A stretch of DNA of 64,000 nucleotides, from positions 59,306 through 123,305 of the forward strand of contig NZ_GL890964.1 in NCBI RefSeq assembly GCF_000211815.1. The letters run 5' to 3'. The DNA comes from Moorena producens 3L. GTDB lineage: Bacteria > Cyanobacteriota > Cyanobacteriia > Cyanobacteriales > Coleofasciculaceae. Positions within the stretch are counted from its first letter, which is position 1, and every line of letters starts with the position of its first letter. Below are positions 51,821 to 60,560 of the stretch, piece by piece. The position numbers were made by a program, and so were the translations under genes. The notes under the pieces are model-generated. The model ran no database searches, was not told the DNA's origin, and was given only the letters and a program-made list of their open reading frames with translations.

Positions 51821-53437
51821 ATGAATAAACAATTACGCGCGATGTTACTGATGAGTCCATTGATGTTGGTATCCCAATGGGCAGCATCCAAGGTCGCGAT
51901 CGCACAAGAGGTTTCACCAAACCTTGACCCAGTAAACCTGGGGCAAATGCCTGCACAATCAAAGCAGGTGTCAGTTGATAAACTGATCAAACAGAGTAAA
52001 CAAGAGTCAGCTTCCATGGGTCAAGTCACCAGTGTTTCCCAACTGCGTGATGTATCTCCTGGAGACTGGGCTTATGAAGCGCTACGGAGTTTGGTAGAGC
52101 GCTACGGTTGTATTGCAGGATATCCCAATCGCACCTTTCGCGGGAATCGCGCAACAACCCGGTATGAATTTGCCGCTGGTTTAAATGCTTGCTTGAACCA
52201 GATTGAGCGTTTAATTGCTGCGTCTACCGCCGATTTTATCACTCGTGAGGACTTAGAAACCCTGCAACGGCTGATTCAGGAGTTTGAATCAGAATTGGCT
52301 ACTCTCGGTGCACGAGTGGATAACTTAGAAGGACGGGTGGCATTTTTAGAAGACCATCAGTTTTCTACCACCACCAAGCTAGAAGGGGAAGTGGTCTTCT
52401 CTATTGCCAACGCCTTTGGTGAAGACAGTGACAACCAAGTCGTGTTCCAAGACCGGGTACGTTTAGCGTTTGTCTCCAGCTTCACCGGTAAAGATGCCCT
52501 CTACACCCGTCTGGATGCCGGTAATGCAGCTACCTTTGATGGCACAGACCAAGGTGCCTTTACTTACAGCTTTGACAGCGGCAACGACCTGGGTATTGGT
52601 TGGCTAGCCTACTACTTCCCGATTGGGGATAATATTGATGTCTATCTGCCAGCTGCCTTTCCCCTTTGGCAAGATTTTGTCCCCACCATCAGCCCCTACC
52701 TGGATGACTTCACTGGCGCTAGCGGTGTTCTTTCCAGCTATGCTGAATCGAGCCCCATCTATAAAATTGGTTTAGGCGCAGGTGGTGGACTAGGCATCAA
52801 CTTTAGCCTCGCCGATGCCGTAGTATTGAGTGCAGGTTACTTTGGTGGCAATTCCTTTGACCCCTCTGAAGGTCAGGGTTTATTCAACGGTGAGTTTTCT
52901 GCCTTAGGTCAGCTGACATTTTCCCCTAGCGACAGCTTTCAGTTAGCCTTCACTTACGTTCGTGCCTACTTCAATGACTTTGATGATGACAACGCTATCT
53001 TTGATACAGGTGTTGGAACTGAAAACGCCAGGGCACCCTTTGGTGATGGAGGAGATGTCACAGCAAACACTAACTCCTACGGCGTAGAAGCCTCTTTTCA
53101 ATTCTCTCCCAATTTAGTAATTAATGCCTATGGCGGCTACACCGATGCTGAACAAGCTTCTGGTGGCAACGGTGATGCTGAGATTTGGTACTACGGTCTA
53201 GGACTGGCATTACCAGACTTTGGCAAAGAAGGTAACTTACTTGGTATAGTTGCCGGTTCTGAGCCTTATGTTGGTGGTGATGATGATACCGCCATTCATG
53301 TTGAAGGCTTCTACAAGTATCAGGTAAATGATAATATCTCGATTACTCCCGGATTAATCTGGATTGCTGCTCCCTTTGGAGACAGTGATAACGAGGATGT
53401 CGTGATTGGTGCTCTTAGAACTACTTTCAAATTCTAA
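51821..53437 (+). CDS. SLH/OprB-type outer-membrane porin (iron-uptake porin family)
   Basis: A 538-residue outer-membrane protein. The signal peptide reads QLRAMLLMSPLMLVSQWAAS, then KVAIAQ. An SLH domain covers residues 65-120 (VSPGDWAYEALRSLVERYGC, PNRTFRGNRATTRYEFAAGL) and anchors to the cell wall. A coiled-coil (DLETLQRLIQEFESELATLG) follows, and then a beta-barrel of the carbohydrate-selective OprB type ending in Phe (ALRTTFKF). It mediates diffusion of small nutrients and, in the cyanobacterial subfamily, has been linked to iron and other ions. ATG at 51821 was chosen over the upstream GTG. Confidence 0.93.
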   Translation: MNKQLRAMLLMSPLMLVSQWAASKVAIAQEVSPNLDPVNLGQMPAQSKQVSVDKLIKQSKQESASMGQVTSVSQLRDVSPGDWAYEALRSLVERYGCIAGYPNRTFRGNRATTRYEFAAGLNACLNQIERLIAASTADFITREDLETLQRLIQEFESELATLGARVDNLEGRVAFLEDHQFSTTTKLEGEVVFSIANAFGEDSDNQVVFQDRVRLAFVSSFTGKDALYTRLDAGNAATFDGTDQGAFTYSFDSGNDLGIGWLAYYFPIGDNIDVYLPAAFPLWQDFVPTISPYLDDFTGASGVLSSYAESSPIYKIGLGAGGGLGINFSLADAVVLSAGYFGGNSFDPSEGQGLFNGEFSALGQLTFSPSDSFQLAFTYVRAYFNDFDDDNAIFDTGVGTENARAPFGDGGDVTANTNSYGVEASFQFSPNLVINAYGGYTDAEQASGGNGDAEIWYYGLGLALPDFGKEGNLLGIVAGSEPYVGGDDDTAIHVEGFYKYQVNDNISITPGLIWIAAPFGDSDNEDVVIGALRTTFKF

Positions 53438-53486
53438 GACCTGATCCCAAGTCCGGTTAATCACTTATAATACTGTAGAACCCATG

Positions 53487-53545
53487 GCTTTTCATGACTT
53501 GAAAATTGAAAATTGAAAATTGTTAACTTTCAAGTCACGAAAAGC
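53487..53545. other. Strong hairpin downstream of the porin gene
   Basis: The 18-bp arms GCTTTTCATGACTTGAAA and TTTCAAGTCACGAAAAGC (one mismatch) enclose AATTGAA repeats 50 bases past the porin stop. It probably acts as a terminator or mRNA-stabilising hairpin, although no T-run follows. Confidence 0.6.
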
Positions 53546-53654
53546 AAAAAATTATAAGAAGTTAACCGGGCTCGGTATTAGCAAATTATTAGTAATATCA
53601 TGTCCGCTTGAATACTTATACTAGGGGCGAAAGCAAGGCATTTGGCATTTGGAA

Positions 53655-53681
53655 CCCACCCCTAACCCCTCCCAGGAGGGG
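53655..53681. repeat. 27-bp G/C palindromic repeat, inverse copy
   Basis: The exact inverted copy of 43535-43561 (it begins CCCACCCCTAACCCCTCCC). The 53.44-54.73 kb spacer also holds CTGATAG heptamers at 53770-53805 and AT-rich sequence. Confidence 0.85.
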
Positions 53682-54301
53682 AATGGCAGAAGTAAAGGAG
53701 TAAGGTTTCAAGGGATAAAGTTTTTTATAACTAATTATCCGAACCTGATATAAGCATATGCTAATAGCTAATAACTGAGAGCTGATAGCTGATAGCTGAT
53801 AGCTTACAATTATTGAGACGTCTTAAGATTTTTTTCAGTTTGTTTAAACTTGTTTAAGCCGCTTCAGCTAGCTAAAGATTGTCGCTATCGCGTGGATGAA
53901 ATCGATTACTACTCCAGTCCCTCAGATATGTGGATAGCATTGCCAGTAATGATTTAGAAATTGCTGTCAATGCTTGATCTTATCGAATTATTTATTGTTA
54001 ATTTGCTTGAATTATTGTAACTAATAAGGTAGTGAGCGCTCACTGTCTCAGGAATTGCGATCAGAAATTGCGATCGCTTCTTTGTCCTCTATGCATAATC
54101 TTGGTCATTTGTCAATCAATACCGGGTATTAAGCTTTTTTAAGATTTTTGTTCTTGCTGTTTAAGCTGGTTACCCTTGGTTCTACTATAAATTAATAACT
54201 TAAATCCAGATCGACCTTTCCCCCTCATCCCCACTAAGCCGACTTGGCTAGTGTAGTCATACCTGATTATGGTTAGGGGGAAAGGGTAAGTTTGTAGCAA
54301 C

Positions 54302-54529
54302 ATGATCACAATAAAAAAACCGAGCCAGCAATTAATGTTGGTTCAACTTAACAAAAATAAACAAATTAATTATATCAATTCTGAAATAACTTCCCAATCT
54401 AAAAGTTGGAAACAGCTTAGGTGGTTAGATAATAACCTAACCCAGACTAACCTGGTCTGGCGGTTGTGGGTTATTTTGATGATAGTAGTTACTCATCATT
54501 TAAGCAATCCTAGACAATTCCAATCCTAA
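54302..54529 (+). CDS. Small hypothetical protein, doubtful
   Basis: A 75-residue frame (MITIKKPSQQLMLVQLNKNK, then LVWRLWVILMIVVTHHL) with one hydrophobic segment near the C-terminus. It starts at ATG in an otherwise gene-free 1.3-kb stretch. No family, no convincing ribosome-binding site. Confidence 0.3.
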   Translation: MITIKKPSQQLMLVQLNKNKQINYINSEITSQSKSWKQLRWLDNNLTQTNLVWRLWVILMIVVTHHLSNPRQFQS

Positions 54530-54733
54530 GGCTGAACAACTTTTCGGAAGCTTCTAGCTTAGACCATTGATTGATTAGAAAAAAATTTTAATTTTAGTCC
54601 TGGTGAGTTGTTAGCTTTCCAGGATTGGCTGGTAACTCAATAACTATAGCTCCAGTCAATTTGTTCGTTAACCGGTGCTCATTCTCTAACCAACATAATT
54701 TTAACGTGAACTATACAGCAATTTAGTGGGACA

Positions 54734-56050
54734 ATGATGGCTATATATCAAGACCGGGAAGCCTTTATCCCTTACCGTCGAACCGATTTGATCGAACTTT
54801 GTCTTGAAGATGGAAAACTTGACCCTACCAACTCCCAGAAGTTTCGGGATTTTTGCGAAATTCTGTCAGCCTATTATCATTTTAACTTCCATGAAACCCT
54901 GGAGAATTTAAAGGATAACTTTGCTCCCTTTAATCCTGATGCTGACACCAAGTCGATCAAGGAACTGACTCCAGATCAGAAGAGTGAGAGGGAAACTAAA
55001 TTGATATCGACCTTGACAACTCTCCTGAAAAGTGCAAATTACTTTTCCTTACCTAAAAATATCCTGGAACAGGCTGTGTCAGAACACTCATTGATTGAAC
55101 TAAAGACTGAGATAGATTTTGATGACTTTGAGGAACTAGTTTGCTATGGTAGAGGAGACAAATCTAAAATTTATTTTTTGAACAAACTTTTAAAACCAAC
55201 TGAACAAAACATTGAAATCTATGAACGAGTAGTTTTATTGATTAAATTCAAAGATAAATCTTATTTTGAATCAAAAACTTCTAAAAAACTGAAAAATCTC
55301 AACTTTGTTCCCGGTAAAATTTATGTTTATCTCTATGGCAATATTCCCAAATTTGATCTAGAATTCTTATTTCCAAATGTTCAAATAGGAATGACCTGGA
55401 AAGACCGCCTATTATTTGGTTTACCTGCCATTGGAGCTGCCATTCCTCTTCTGGTCAAAGTTCTACCCCAACTTATCTTTATCCTGGGAATAATTTTGTT
55501 CGCTATGGGAGTGGAAAGCTTCAGAATTGACCAAGAAAAATCCCATGATATTATGGCTGTACTGCTCACTACTTTATCTGTGGTGATCGCCTTCGGCGGA
55601 TTTGCATTTAAACAGTACACAAGTTATCAAAATAAGCAGATTAAATTTCAAAAAAGTGTTACCGAGACCCTTTTCTTCAAAAATTTGGCCATTAATGCTG
55701 GTGTGTTTAAGTCTTTGATTGATGACGCTGAAGAAGAAGAATGTAAGGAGATTATTCTAGTTTATTATCATTTATTAACTAGTAAAAAGCTACTTAACCC
55801 TAAAGAGTTGGATAACCACATTGAAGCATGGATGGATGATAAATTTGACACCAAAATTGACTTTGATATCAATAATTGCCTGCGTAACCTCGAAGAAATA
55901 GAGGGCAAAATTGTAAAGGATAACCTAGAACAAGGGAGTAGATGTCCAATCCCTCTGCTGACCTATGATCACCAAGGTCGTTGTCAAGTCTTACCCCTAC
56001 AGGAGGCTAAAACCTTGATCGATTATGTTTGGGATAATGCATTTGGTTAA
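54734..56050 (+). CDS. DUF3754/TMEM143-family membrane protein
   Basis: A 438-residue protein. It has a soluble N-terminal half (DREAFIPYRRTDLIELCLED; FKDKSYFESKTSKKLKNLNF), then FPNVQIGMTWKDRLLFGLPA and two hydrophobic helices (about residues 230-265 and 275-300). FAFKQYTSYQNKQIKFQKSV and ETLFFKNLAINAGVFKSLID follow. These blocks match the DUF3754 family shared by cyanobacteria, plants and mitochondrial TMEM143. The function is unknown. The second codon is also ATG, so the start may be three bases later. Confidence 0.85.
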   Translation: MMAIYQDREAFIPYRRTDLIELCLEDGKLDPTNSQKFRDFCEILSAYYHFNFHETLENLKDNFAPFNPDADTKSIKELTPDQKSERETKLISTLTTLLKSANYFSLPKNILEQAVSEHSLIELKTEIDFDDFEELVCYGRGDKSKIYFLNKLLKPTEQNIEIYERVVLLIKFKDKSYFESKTSKKLKNLNFVPGKIYVYLYGNIPKFDLEFLFPNVQIGMTWKDRLLFGLPAIGAAIPLLVKVLPQLIFILGIILFAMGVESFRIDQEKSHDIMAVLLTTLSVVIAFGGFAFKQYTSYQNKQIKFQKSVTETLFFKNLAINAGVFKSLIDDAEEEECKEIILVYYHLLTSKKLLNPKELDNHIEAWMDDKFDTKIDFDINNCLRNLEEIEGKIVKDNLEQGSRCPIPLLTYDHQGRCQVLPLQEAKTLIDYVWDNAFG

Positions 56051-56195
56051 CCATCTTTAGTCTCCTCTAAGATTCATGGTTCATAGTTCATAGCAACAGT
56101 ACTAATCAAAACTAATGAACCATGGACAATTAACTATGGATAATTAACCAGCCCACAACCCCCAGAAAAATCGGTTTGGAACACCAACCGATGGT

Positions 56196-56330
56196 CTAGC
56201 TCAAGACATAGACAAGTTTCACGTCTGAGGGTGACAAATTGGCAGGCTGCTGACTGTCTGGTTGTGTGAGGTTTGCAATTAGGTGAAGCAATAAAGTGAG
56301 CATGGCGGCTTGAATTAGTCTTTGGAACAT
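56196..56330 (-). CDS. Small secreted or membrane-anchored peptide gene
   Basis: A 44-residue protein (MFQRLIQAAMLTLLLHLIAN, then LTQPDSQQPANLSPSDVKLV, YVLS). The N-terminus is a hydrophobic helix or signal-like segment. AGGAG sits exactly seven bases before the ATG, which strongly supports translation. No family is recognised. It lies alone between the DUF3754 and GTPase genes. Confidence 0.6.
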   Translation of the reverse strand: MFQRLIQAAMLTLLLHLIANLTQPDSQQPANLSPSDVKLVYVLS

Positions 56331-56483
56331 GAGTGTTCTCCTGAATCCCGATGGGCTGGCAGTGATTTTTCTCTGTTGAATATCTACAGAATATCTACAC
56401 ATTCCCAATCTACGACTCCGGTAAAAAACTTGTCAGGTATAAAATTTAGGTAAAATTATGGAAAATTAAGGAATTAAGTCTTA

Positions 56484-57905
56484 TCACTCTACTAGCTGTC
56501 TTTCCAATTCTTGCCGCAGACGGAAAAGAATAGTGTCCGACTCCACCCGGTCTAGAATTTCTTTAATGACGGTACTTGCTCCTAGTGGTCCGAAAGAGCA
56601 ACCTTGTTCGAGATAAACCTGTGCCGCTTGACCAACAGCATACGCCCCATAACCGGCAATTCCAGCTTGGGTAATTGCTGCCCCAGCAAAGGCACCCAAG
56701 CCACTCGGACCGATAACCACTGAGGCACTCTTACCTACACCAAAAAGCACACTGGTACCCAGTTCACCTAGCAGTAACCCTCCAGAACTGATCAAAATCT
56801 TTTGCCATAGCTTACCTGCTTCATAGCTAGTCATAGGTAGACCATACAGCCGCGCTAGAGAACGAATCATCACCAAGTCAGTCAGAGTACCCCCTAACAC
56901 ATCTAAAATTCCAATCGGATTGAGGGCGACTGCTAGTGCTTTATACTTGGCAAACTGCCAGATTAAGTCTTCTGCTTCCGTTTTGTGTAACTCAATGGCT
57001 TTTTTGGCAATAGTATTCTGAGTATTGCGGGCTTGAAATAGAGCGTTGAGGGCTAAAAGTGATCGCCCTTCTCGGTTAAGTAGACTGAAAATTTTCTGTT
57101 TAAGCTGATCCACATTCGGAGGTGGAGTTTCCCATTCATAGGTCACTCTACCATCAGGCCACTCCACCCGTACTTCCATAGAAGCTGGTTCTGCTGCCAC
57201 TAGGACAATTTCATCCGCTGACAACATCTTTTGTAAACGCCGATCCTTGGGGCTACCGGTACTGAGTTTTTGCAACTGTTGATAAATTGCCTCCCGGTCT
57301 TGTTCTGGATAGAGGTCAATTTTGTTAAATACCAAGATTAGAGGCTTTTGACTTTGCCGCAGTTCACAAAGAGCTTGATATTCAGTGCGAGTGATATCAC
57401 CAGCCACGACAAATAAAATTAAATCGGCTTGGGATACCACCTCCCGCGCCATCTGCGCCTTTACTTCTCCATGGATTTCGTCCAATCCTGGCGTATCAAT
57501 CAACTCGAAGAGGACTTCACTTTCGGAGCTAGGTGTCCACCGTACCGACTTGGGCCATTGAGTGACACCGTGAATCGGACCAGTTTTAAGAATTTTTTGT
57601 CCCAGCAAAGCATTAATTACCGCTGACTTACCACGACTAACCAAACCAAAAGCGGCAATGCGAATCAATCCTTGGTCAAGTTTGTCTAGGCTAGATTGCA
57701 AAACCTCTAATTCAGTTTGCAGCAAGGCTTCCATTTCCACATCAGCAGGATTCCCCTGGGAACGATGAAAATTGGTGTACCAGGACAAGGCTTGCTGTAA
57801 ACTGGCACGAGTGCGGTTGAAGAGAGTTTTCTGCTGGTTGTTGGTGCCATAGGATGTCTGATTACCACCAGCTGGTTTAGATTGGGAAGATCCAGGATAA
57901 CTCAA
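56484..57905 (-). CDS. Era/dynamin-like GTPase with C-terminal DUF697
   Basis: A 473-residue GTP-binding protein. It has a P-loop-type G1 (FGLVSRGKSAVINALLG near residue 88), G3 DTPGLDE, G4 NKID, and a C-terminal DUF697 region with hydrophobic helices (ILISSGGLLLGELGTSVLFG, AFAGAAITQAGIAGYGAYAV). Cyanobacteria carry several such membrane-associated GTPases, whose proposed role is membrane or envelope maintenance. The start is TTG at 57905. The proline/glycine-rich first 25 residues are probably disordered. The G1 motif reads GLVSRGKSA rather than GxxxxGKS/T followed by Ser; both fit the consensus. Confidence 0.9.
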   Translation of the reverse strand: MSYPGSSQSKPAGGNQTSYGTNNQQKTLFNRTRASLQQALSWYTNFHRSQGNPADVEMEALLQTELEVLQSSLDKLDQGLIRIAAFGLVSRGKSAVINALLGQKILKTGPIHGVTQWPKSVRWTPSSESEVLFELIDTPGLDEIHGEVKAQMAREVVSQADLILFVVAGDITRTEYQALCELRQSQKPLILVFNKIDLYPEQDREAIYQQLQKLSTGSPKDRRLQKMLSADEIVLVAAEPASMEVRVEWPDGRVTYEWETPPPNVDQLKQKIFSLLNREGRSLLALNALFQARNTQNTIAKKAIELHKTEAEDLIWQFAKYKALAVALNPIGILDVLGGTLTDLVMIRSLARLYGLPMTSYEAGKLWQKILISSGGLLLGELGTSVLFGVGKSASVVIGPSGLGAFAGAAITQAGIAGYGAYAVGQAAQVYLEQGCSFGPLGASTVIKEILDRVESDTILFRLRQELERQLVE

Positions 57906-58023
57906 GGTTAAATAGGGAAAGACCAGTTACAGTTACTATTTTTACCTAAGCCTTGATGAGAAAATACCCATTATCCGATAGCAATTACCTGATACCAAGT
58001 TGCAGTCAAAGAATAAACAAAAA

Positions 58024-58056
58024 GGAATTGGGAATTAGGAAATTTCCCCCAATTCC
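58024..58056. other. Hairpin in the GTPase/GAF-PAS spacer
   Basis: Arms GGAATTGGG and CCCAATTCC lie in the divergent spacer. A structural role is unknown. Confidence 0.4.
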
Positions 58057-58153
58057 TCCTGACCCCATAGGTAAATTAAACGTCAACAACGCCACTTGCT
58101 ATAAGCCTGTAGACTAATGTGGGATTGGCGCAGGCTGATTGATGGAGGTAAAT

Positions 58154-59164
58154 ATGAGTGATGTGAATAAATCTAAACAACAGCTGATTCAGGAAGTGAA
58201 AGCACTGCGCCGACAAGTGGATCAACTTAAAGCTACACGAATCGTCTTCAGTGCTCAACATCAGCTATTTAAAACCTATGCCACCATGATGCAAACCGCC
58301 TCTGGCTCCCTGATGCTTAGAGCTTTGTTACAAGATATACTCCACGTTGCTGGTCGGCTCACTAAGGCAGAGGAGAGTAGCCTGTTTTTACTCAATGCTG
58401 ATGGTATGGTCACTGAGAGTCTTCTAGCTCGCGGTGCAACCCTCCCACGATATAAAAAGCAGATCATTGGTCAGGTTCTAGACCAAGGTTTAGCTGGTTG
58501 GGTTAGCCGCCATCGGGAAGTTGGGCTGATCACTGATACTATGGATGATGACCGCTGGCTTACCTTACCTGGTCAGCCCTATCAAGTACGCTCAGTATTA
58601 GCTGTTCCTATTCTCAGGGGCAAGAGGTTATTAGGCATTATCACCCTAATGCATTCCCAGGCGGAACACTTTGGTGCTAAATCTGCCCGTTTAATGGAAA
58701 TGACTGCTGAGTCCATGGCTTTGATCTTAGAGAATGCTCAACTCCACAGTCAACAACAACACCTAGGGCAACAGTCTCCTCAGAACTATCAAGTTTTCTC
58801 CCCACCCAATCAGCTCACTGAGAGTTCAGATAATTTCTCTTCCCTGGGAATTTACATAATTTATAGTAAAGGCGATTTTCTATATGTTAATCCCAAAATG
58901 GCGGAAATTTTTGGCTATTCCTTTGGTGAACTTATTTCTCTGCAATCCTTACTACACGTGGTGGCAGAAGACAAGCGTAAATTTGTGGATGATCGAATAA
59001 CTAATTGTCTTCAGGGTCAGGGTAAAAATCTCTACTTTACCTTTCCTGGTCAGTGTAAAGATGGCAGCAGGATTAACCTAGAAATTTATGGTTCCCGAAC
59101 TAAATTATACGGTAAGTTAGTAATCATTGGAGCTTTGCGAAAACTTAATCATTTAAGGGGTTAA
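58154..59164 (+). CDS. GAF-PAS domain signalling protein
   Basis: A 336-residue soluble protein. It has an N-terminal coiled coil (SKQQLIQEVKALRRQVDQLK), a GAF domain about 40-195 (SSLFLLNADGMVTESLLARG, VRSVLAVPILRGKRLLGIIT) and a PAS domain about 230-335 (IIYSKGDFLYVNPKMAEIFG, DGSRINLEIYGS). There is no kinase or cyclase output domain, so it probably works as a sensor partner. The GAF lacks an obvious chromophore Cys. ATG at 58154 has GGAGG five bases upstream. Confidence 0.9.
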   Translation: MSDVNKSKQQLIQEVKALRRQVDQLKATRIVFSAQHQLFKTYATMMQTASGSLMLRALLQDILHVAGRLTKAEESSLFLLNADGMVTESLLARGATLPRYKKQIIGQVLDQGLAGWVSRHREVGLITDTMDDDRWLTLPGQPYQVRSVLAVPILRGKRLLGIITLMHSQAEHFGAKSARLMEMTAESMALILENAQLHSQQQHLGQQSPQNYQVFSPPNQLTESSDNFSSLGIYIIYSKGDFLYVNPKMAEIFGYSFGELISLQSLLHVVAEDKRKFVDDRITNCLQGQGKNLYFTFPGQCKDGSRINLEIYGSRTKLYGKLVIIGALRKLNHLRG

Positions 59165-59288
59165 GTTCTATGATGTTTGCTCGATTATGTTTGCTCGATG
59201 GTGTTTCCTCTAGCAATACTATTGCCCTGAGATATAGTCATCGGCAGGTTTAAAAAAATAAGTTTTATAAAAATTATGGATAGTGTCT

Positions 59289-59708
59289 CTAATTTTTTGA
59301 TAGTTTAGAGCTGATTCGCTTAATATTTCTGGAACGGCTAGCAATGGTAGCTTTCCCTTTACCGATTTGTACAAATACTTTACCAGAGAAAAGATTACTG
59401 AGAGCTGGGCGTTGGTAAACTACAAAATCATCTAGCTTTGATGTTTCCTCAAACCCCATCTCGGTCAGAGCATCATTGAGAGCAGCAGTAAAAACTTTCT
59501 TACTCCTGAATTCTAGGGATACTGTAACGGTTCGATTGAAGTAGGTACCTAATAAACCACCGATTAAGCCAAAAATTATACCAACACTATAGGGCATCCC
59601 TGTCACCAGACTTAGCCTCAAAACTTGCGAGGAAAAGACAGTGGTAATTAGGGTTGTACAGGTGAAGTAGTACAAGAATGTTATTAATAAACCAGGACCG
59701 AGCTGCAT
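59289..59708 (-). CDS. Small membrane protein of unknown function
   Basis: A 139-residue protein with two N-terminal hydrophobic helices (LLITFLYYFTCTTLITTVF and YSVGIIFGLIGGLLGTYF). A cytosolic domain (FTAALNDALTEMGFEETSKL, DDFVVYQRPALSNLFSGKVF) ends in a basic tail. It resembles conserved cyanobacterial hypothetical membrane proteins. Function unknown. Confidence 0.75.
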   Translation of the reverse strand: MQLGPGLLITFLYYFTCTTLITTVFSSQVLRLSLVTGMPYSVGIIFGLIGGLLGTYFNRTVTVSLEFRSKKVFTAALNDALTEMGFEETSKLDDFVVYQRPALSNLFSGKVFVQIGKGKATIASRSRNIKRISSKLSKN

Positions 59709-59777
59709 AGAAATTTTATTTGATGTTATAACTATACATTTGCCATTAGTTTAAGACATTTTGAATCTGTTTCAACA

Positions 59778-59822
59778 GGTGCGACCCGTGGCGAATTTAA
59801 TTCTTAATGGGTCAAGCGCACC
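59778..59822. repeat. GGYGCGCTT...GGGTCGCRCC palindromic repeat, copy 4
   Basis: A 45-bp inverted twin of the copy at 51425-51469. A perfect palindrome CAGAGCGCG-TT-CGCGCTCTG follows at 59834-59853. A 12-bp inverted pair CTTTTAGCGGAA/TTCCGCTAAAAG (59986-59997, 60055-60066) lies beyond it. The 420-base spacer has no gene. Confidence 0.85.
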
Positions 59823-60126
59823 TTTGTTTTTTCCAGAGCGCGTTCGCGCTCTGCTGACCATCTCCATCTTCCGAGAGAGGTAAATCTCGGTCTCTATCCA
59901 GGGATGGATTGGGGTAGTGAACGGATTAACATACCTTAGTCTAGCTGATCAACTGGTTCACAGGGGTTGATCAAGTTAGCGATCGCTTTTAGCGGAAGCG
60001 AAGCTTCATCGCGTGTAAATCCCTTTCATCTGCCTAGGGTCTCATGGTCAATGGTTCCGCTAAAAGCCGTTAAATACCGGTTTGTCAAAGATACTGATTG
60101 TGCTGTTTAAATAGATGAATTATAAA

Positions 60127-60198
60127 TGGGCGGTATAGGAGTCGAACCTATCTAGTACGGATTAAAAATCCGTTGCACAGCCGCTATGCCAACCACCC
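60127..60198 (-). tRNA. tRNA-Lys (anticodon UUU), atypical
   Basis: A complete cloverleaf: acceptor GGGTGGT/ACCGCCC, a D-arm with a 7-base loop AGCGGCT, anticodon stem ACGGA/TCCGT with loop TTTTTAA, and T-arm ATAGG-TTCGACT-CCTAT. The D-arm departs from the usual AGCTCAGTTGGTAGAGC pattern. No CCA is encoded. It is eight bases from a second tRNA-Lys and probably co-transcribed with it. Confidence 0.8.
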
Positions 60199-60206
60199 AG
60201 ATTCTA

Positions 60207-60279
60207 TGGGAATGACAGGAGTTGAACCTGCAACAATTCGGTTAAGAGCCGACTGCTCTGCCAATTGAGCTACATTCCC
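60207..60279 (-). tRNA. tRNA-Lys (anticodon CUU)
   Basis: Acceptor GGGAATG/CATTCCC, canonical D-arm TAGCTCAATTGGCAGAGCA, anticodon loop CTCTTAA (CTT) and T-arm GCAGG-TTCAACT-CCTGT. There is one mismatch at the base of the anticodon stem. CTT is the minor lysine anticodon. Confidence 0.85.
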
Positions 60280-60299
60280 ATCACAAAAGCAAAACCCCT

Positions 60300-60560
60300 C
60301 TGGGTCGAGTTGAACAACCACATCTAAAATTAGGACTGTCAGTGCCAGTTCCGCGCTTCAGAGGGAAATCCACCAGGGAGGTACTGACCCTCCTACCACT
60401 GCGTTATAAAAATCCTTTAGAGCCGAAAACCCCTTGTCTAATGACCGGGGATGAAGGCTCACAGCGGCTTGACGCGCCGTGAAAAAAACATTCTGAAACT
60501 TTCCAAATTTTTATTCTGAGTATGGTAAATTAAAATAATAACGGTAGAGGTCGATAACCG
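60300..60560. other. Spacer with IS605-end-like hairpin upstream of tnpB
   Basis: Contains the hairpin CCCCTTGTC-TAAT-GACCGGGG (60430-60450) followed by ATGAAGGCTCACAGCGGC. It resembles the structured ends or guide-RNA scaffold of IS200/IS605 elements. It could be the left end of this tnpB element or the right end of an older one. No gene. Confidence 0.35.

Noticed and set aside
60430..60450. Guide RNA (omega RNA) for the TnpB in this window
   Set aside because: The scaffold for a TnpB normally lies at the 3' end of tnpB, which is outside the window; this hairpin is upstream, so only an IS-end assignment at low confidence was kept.
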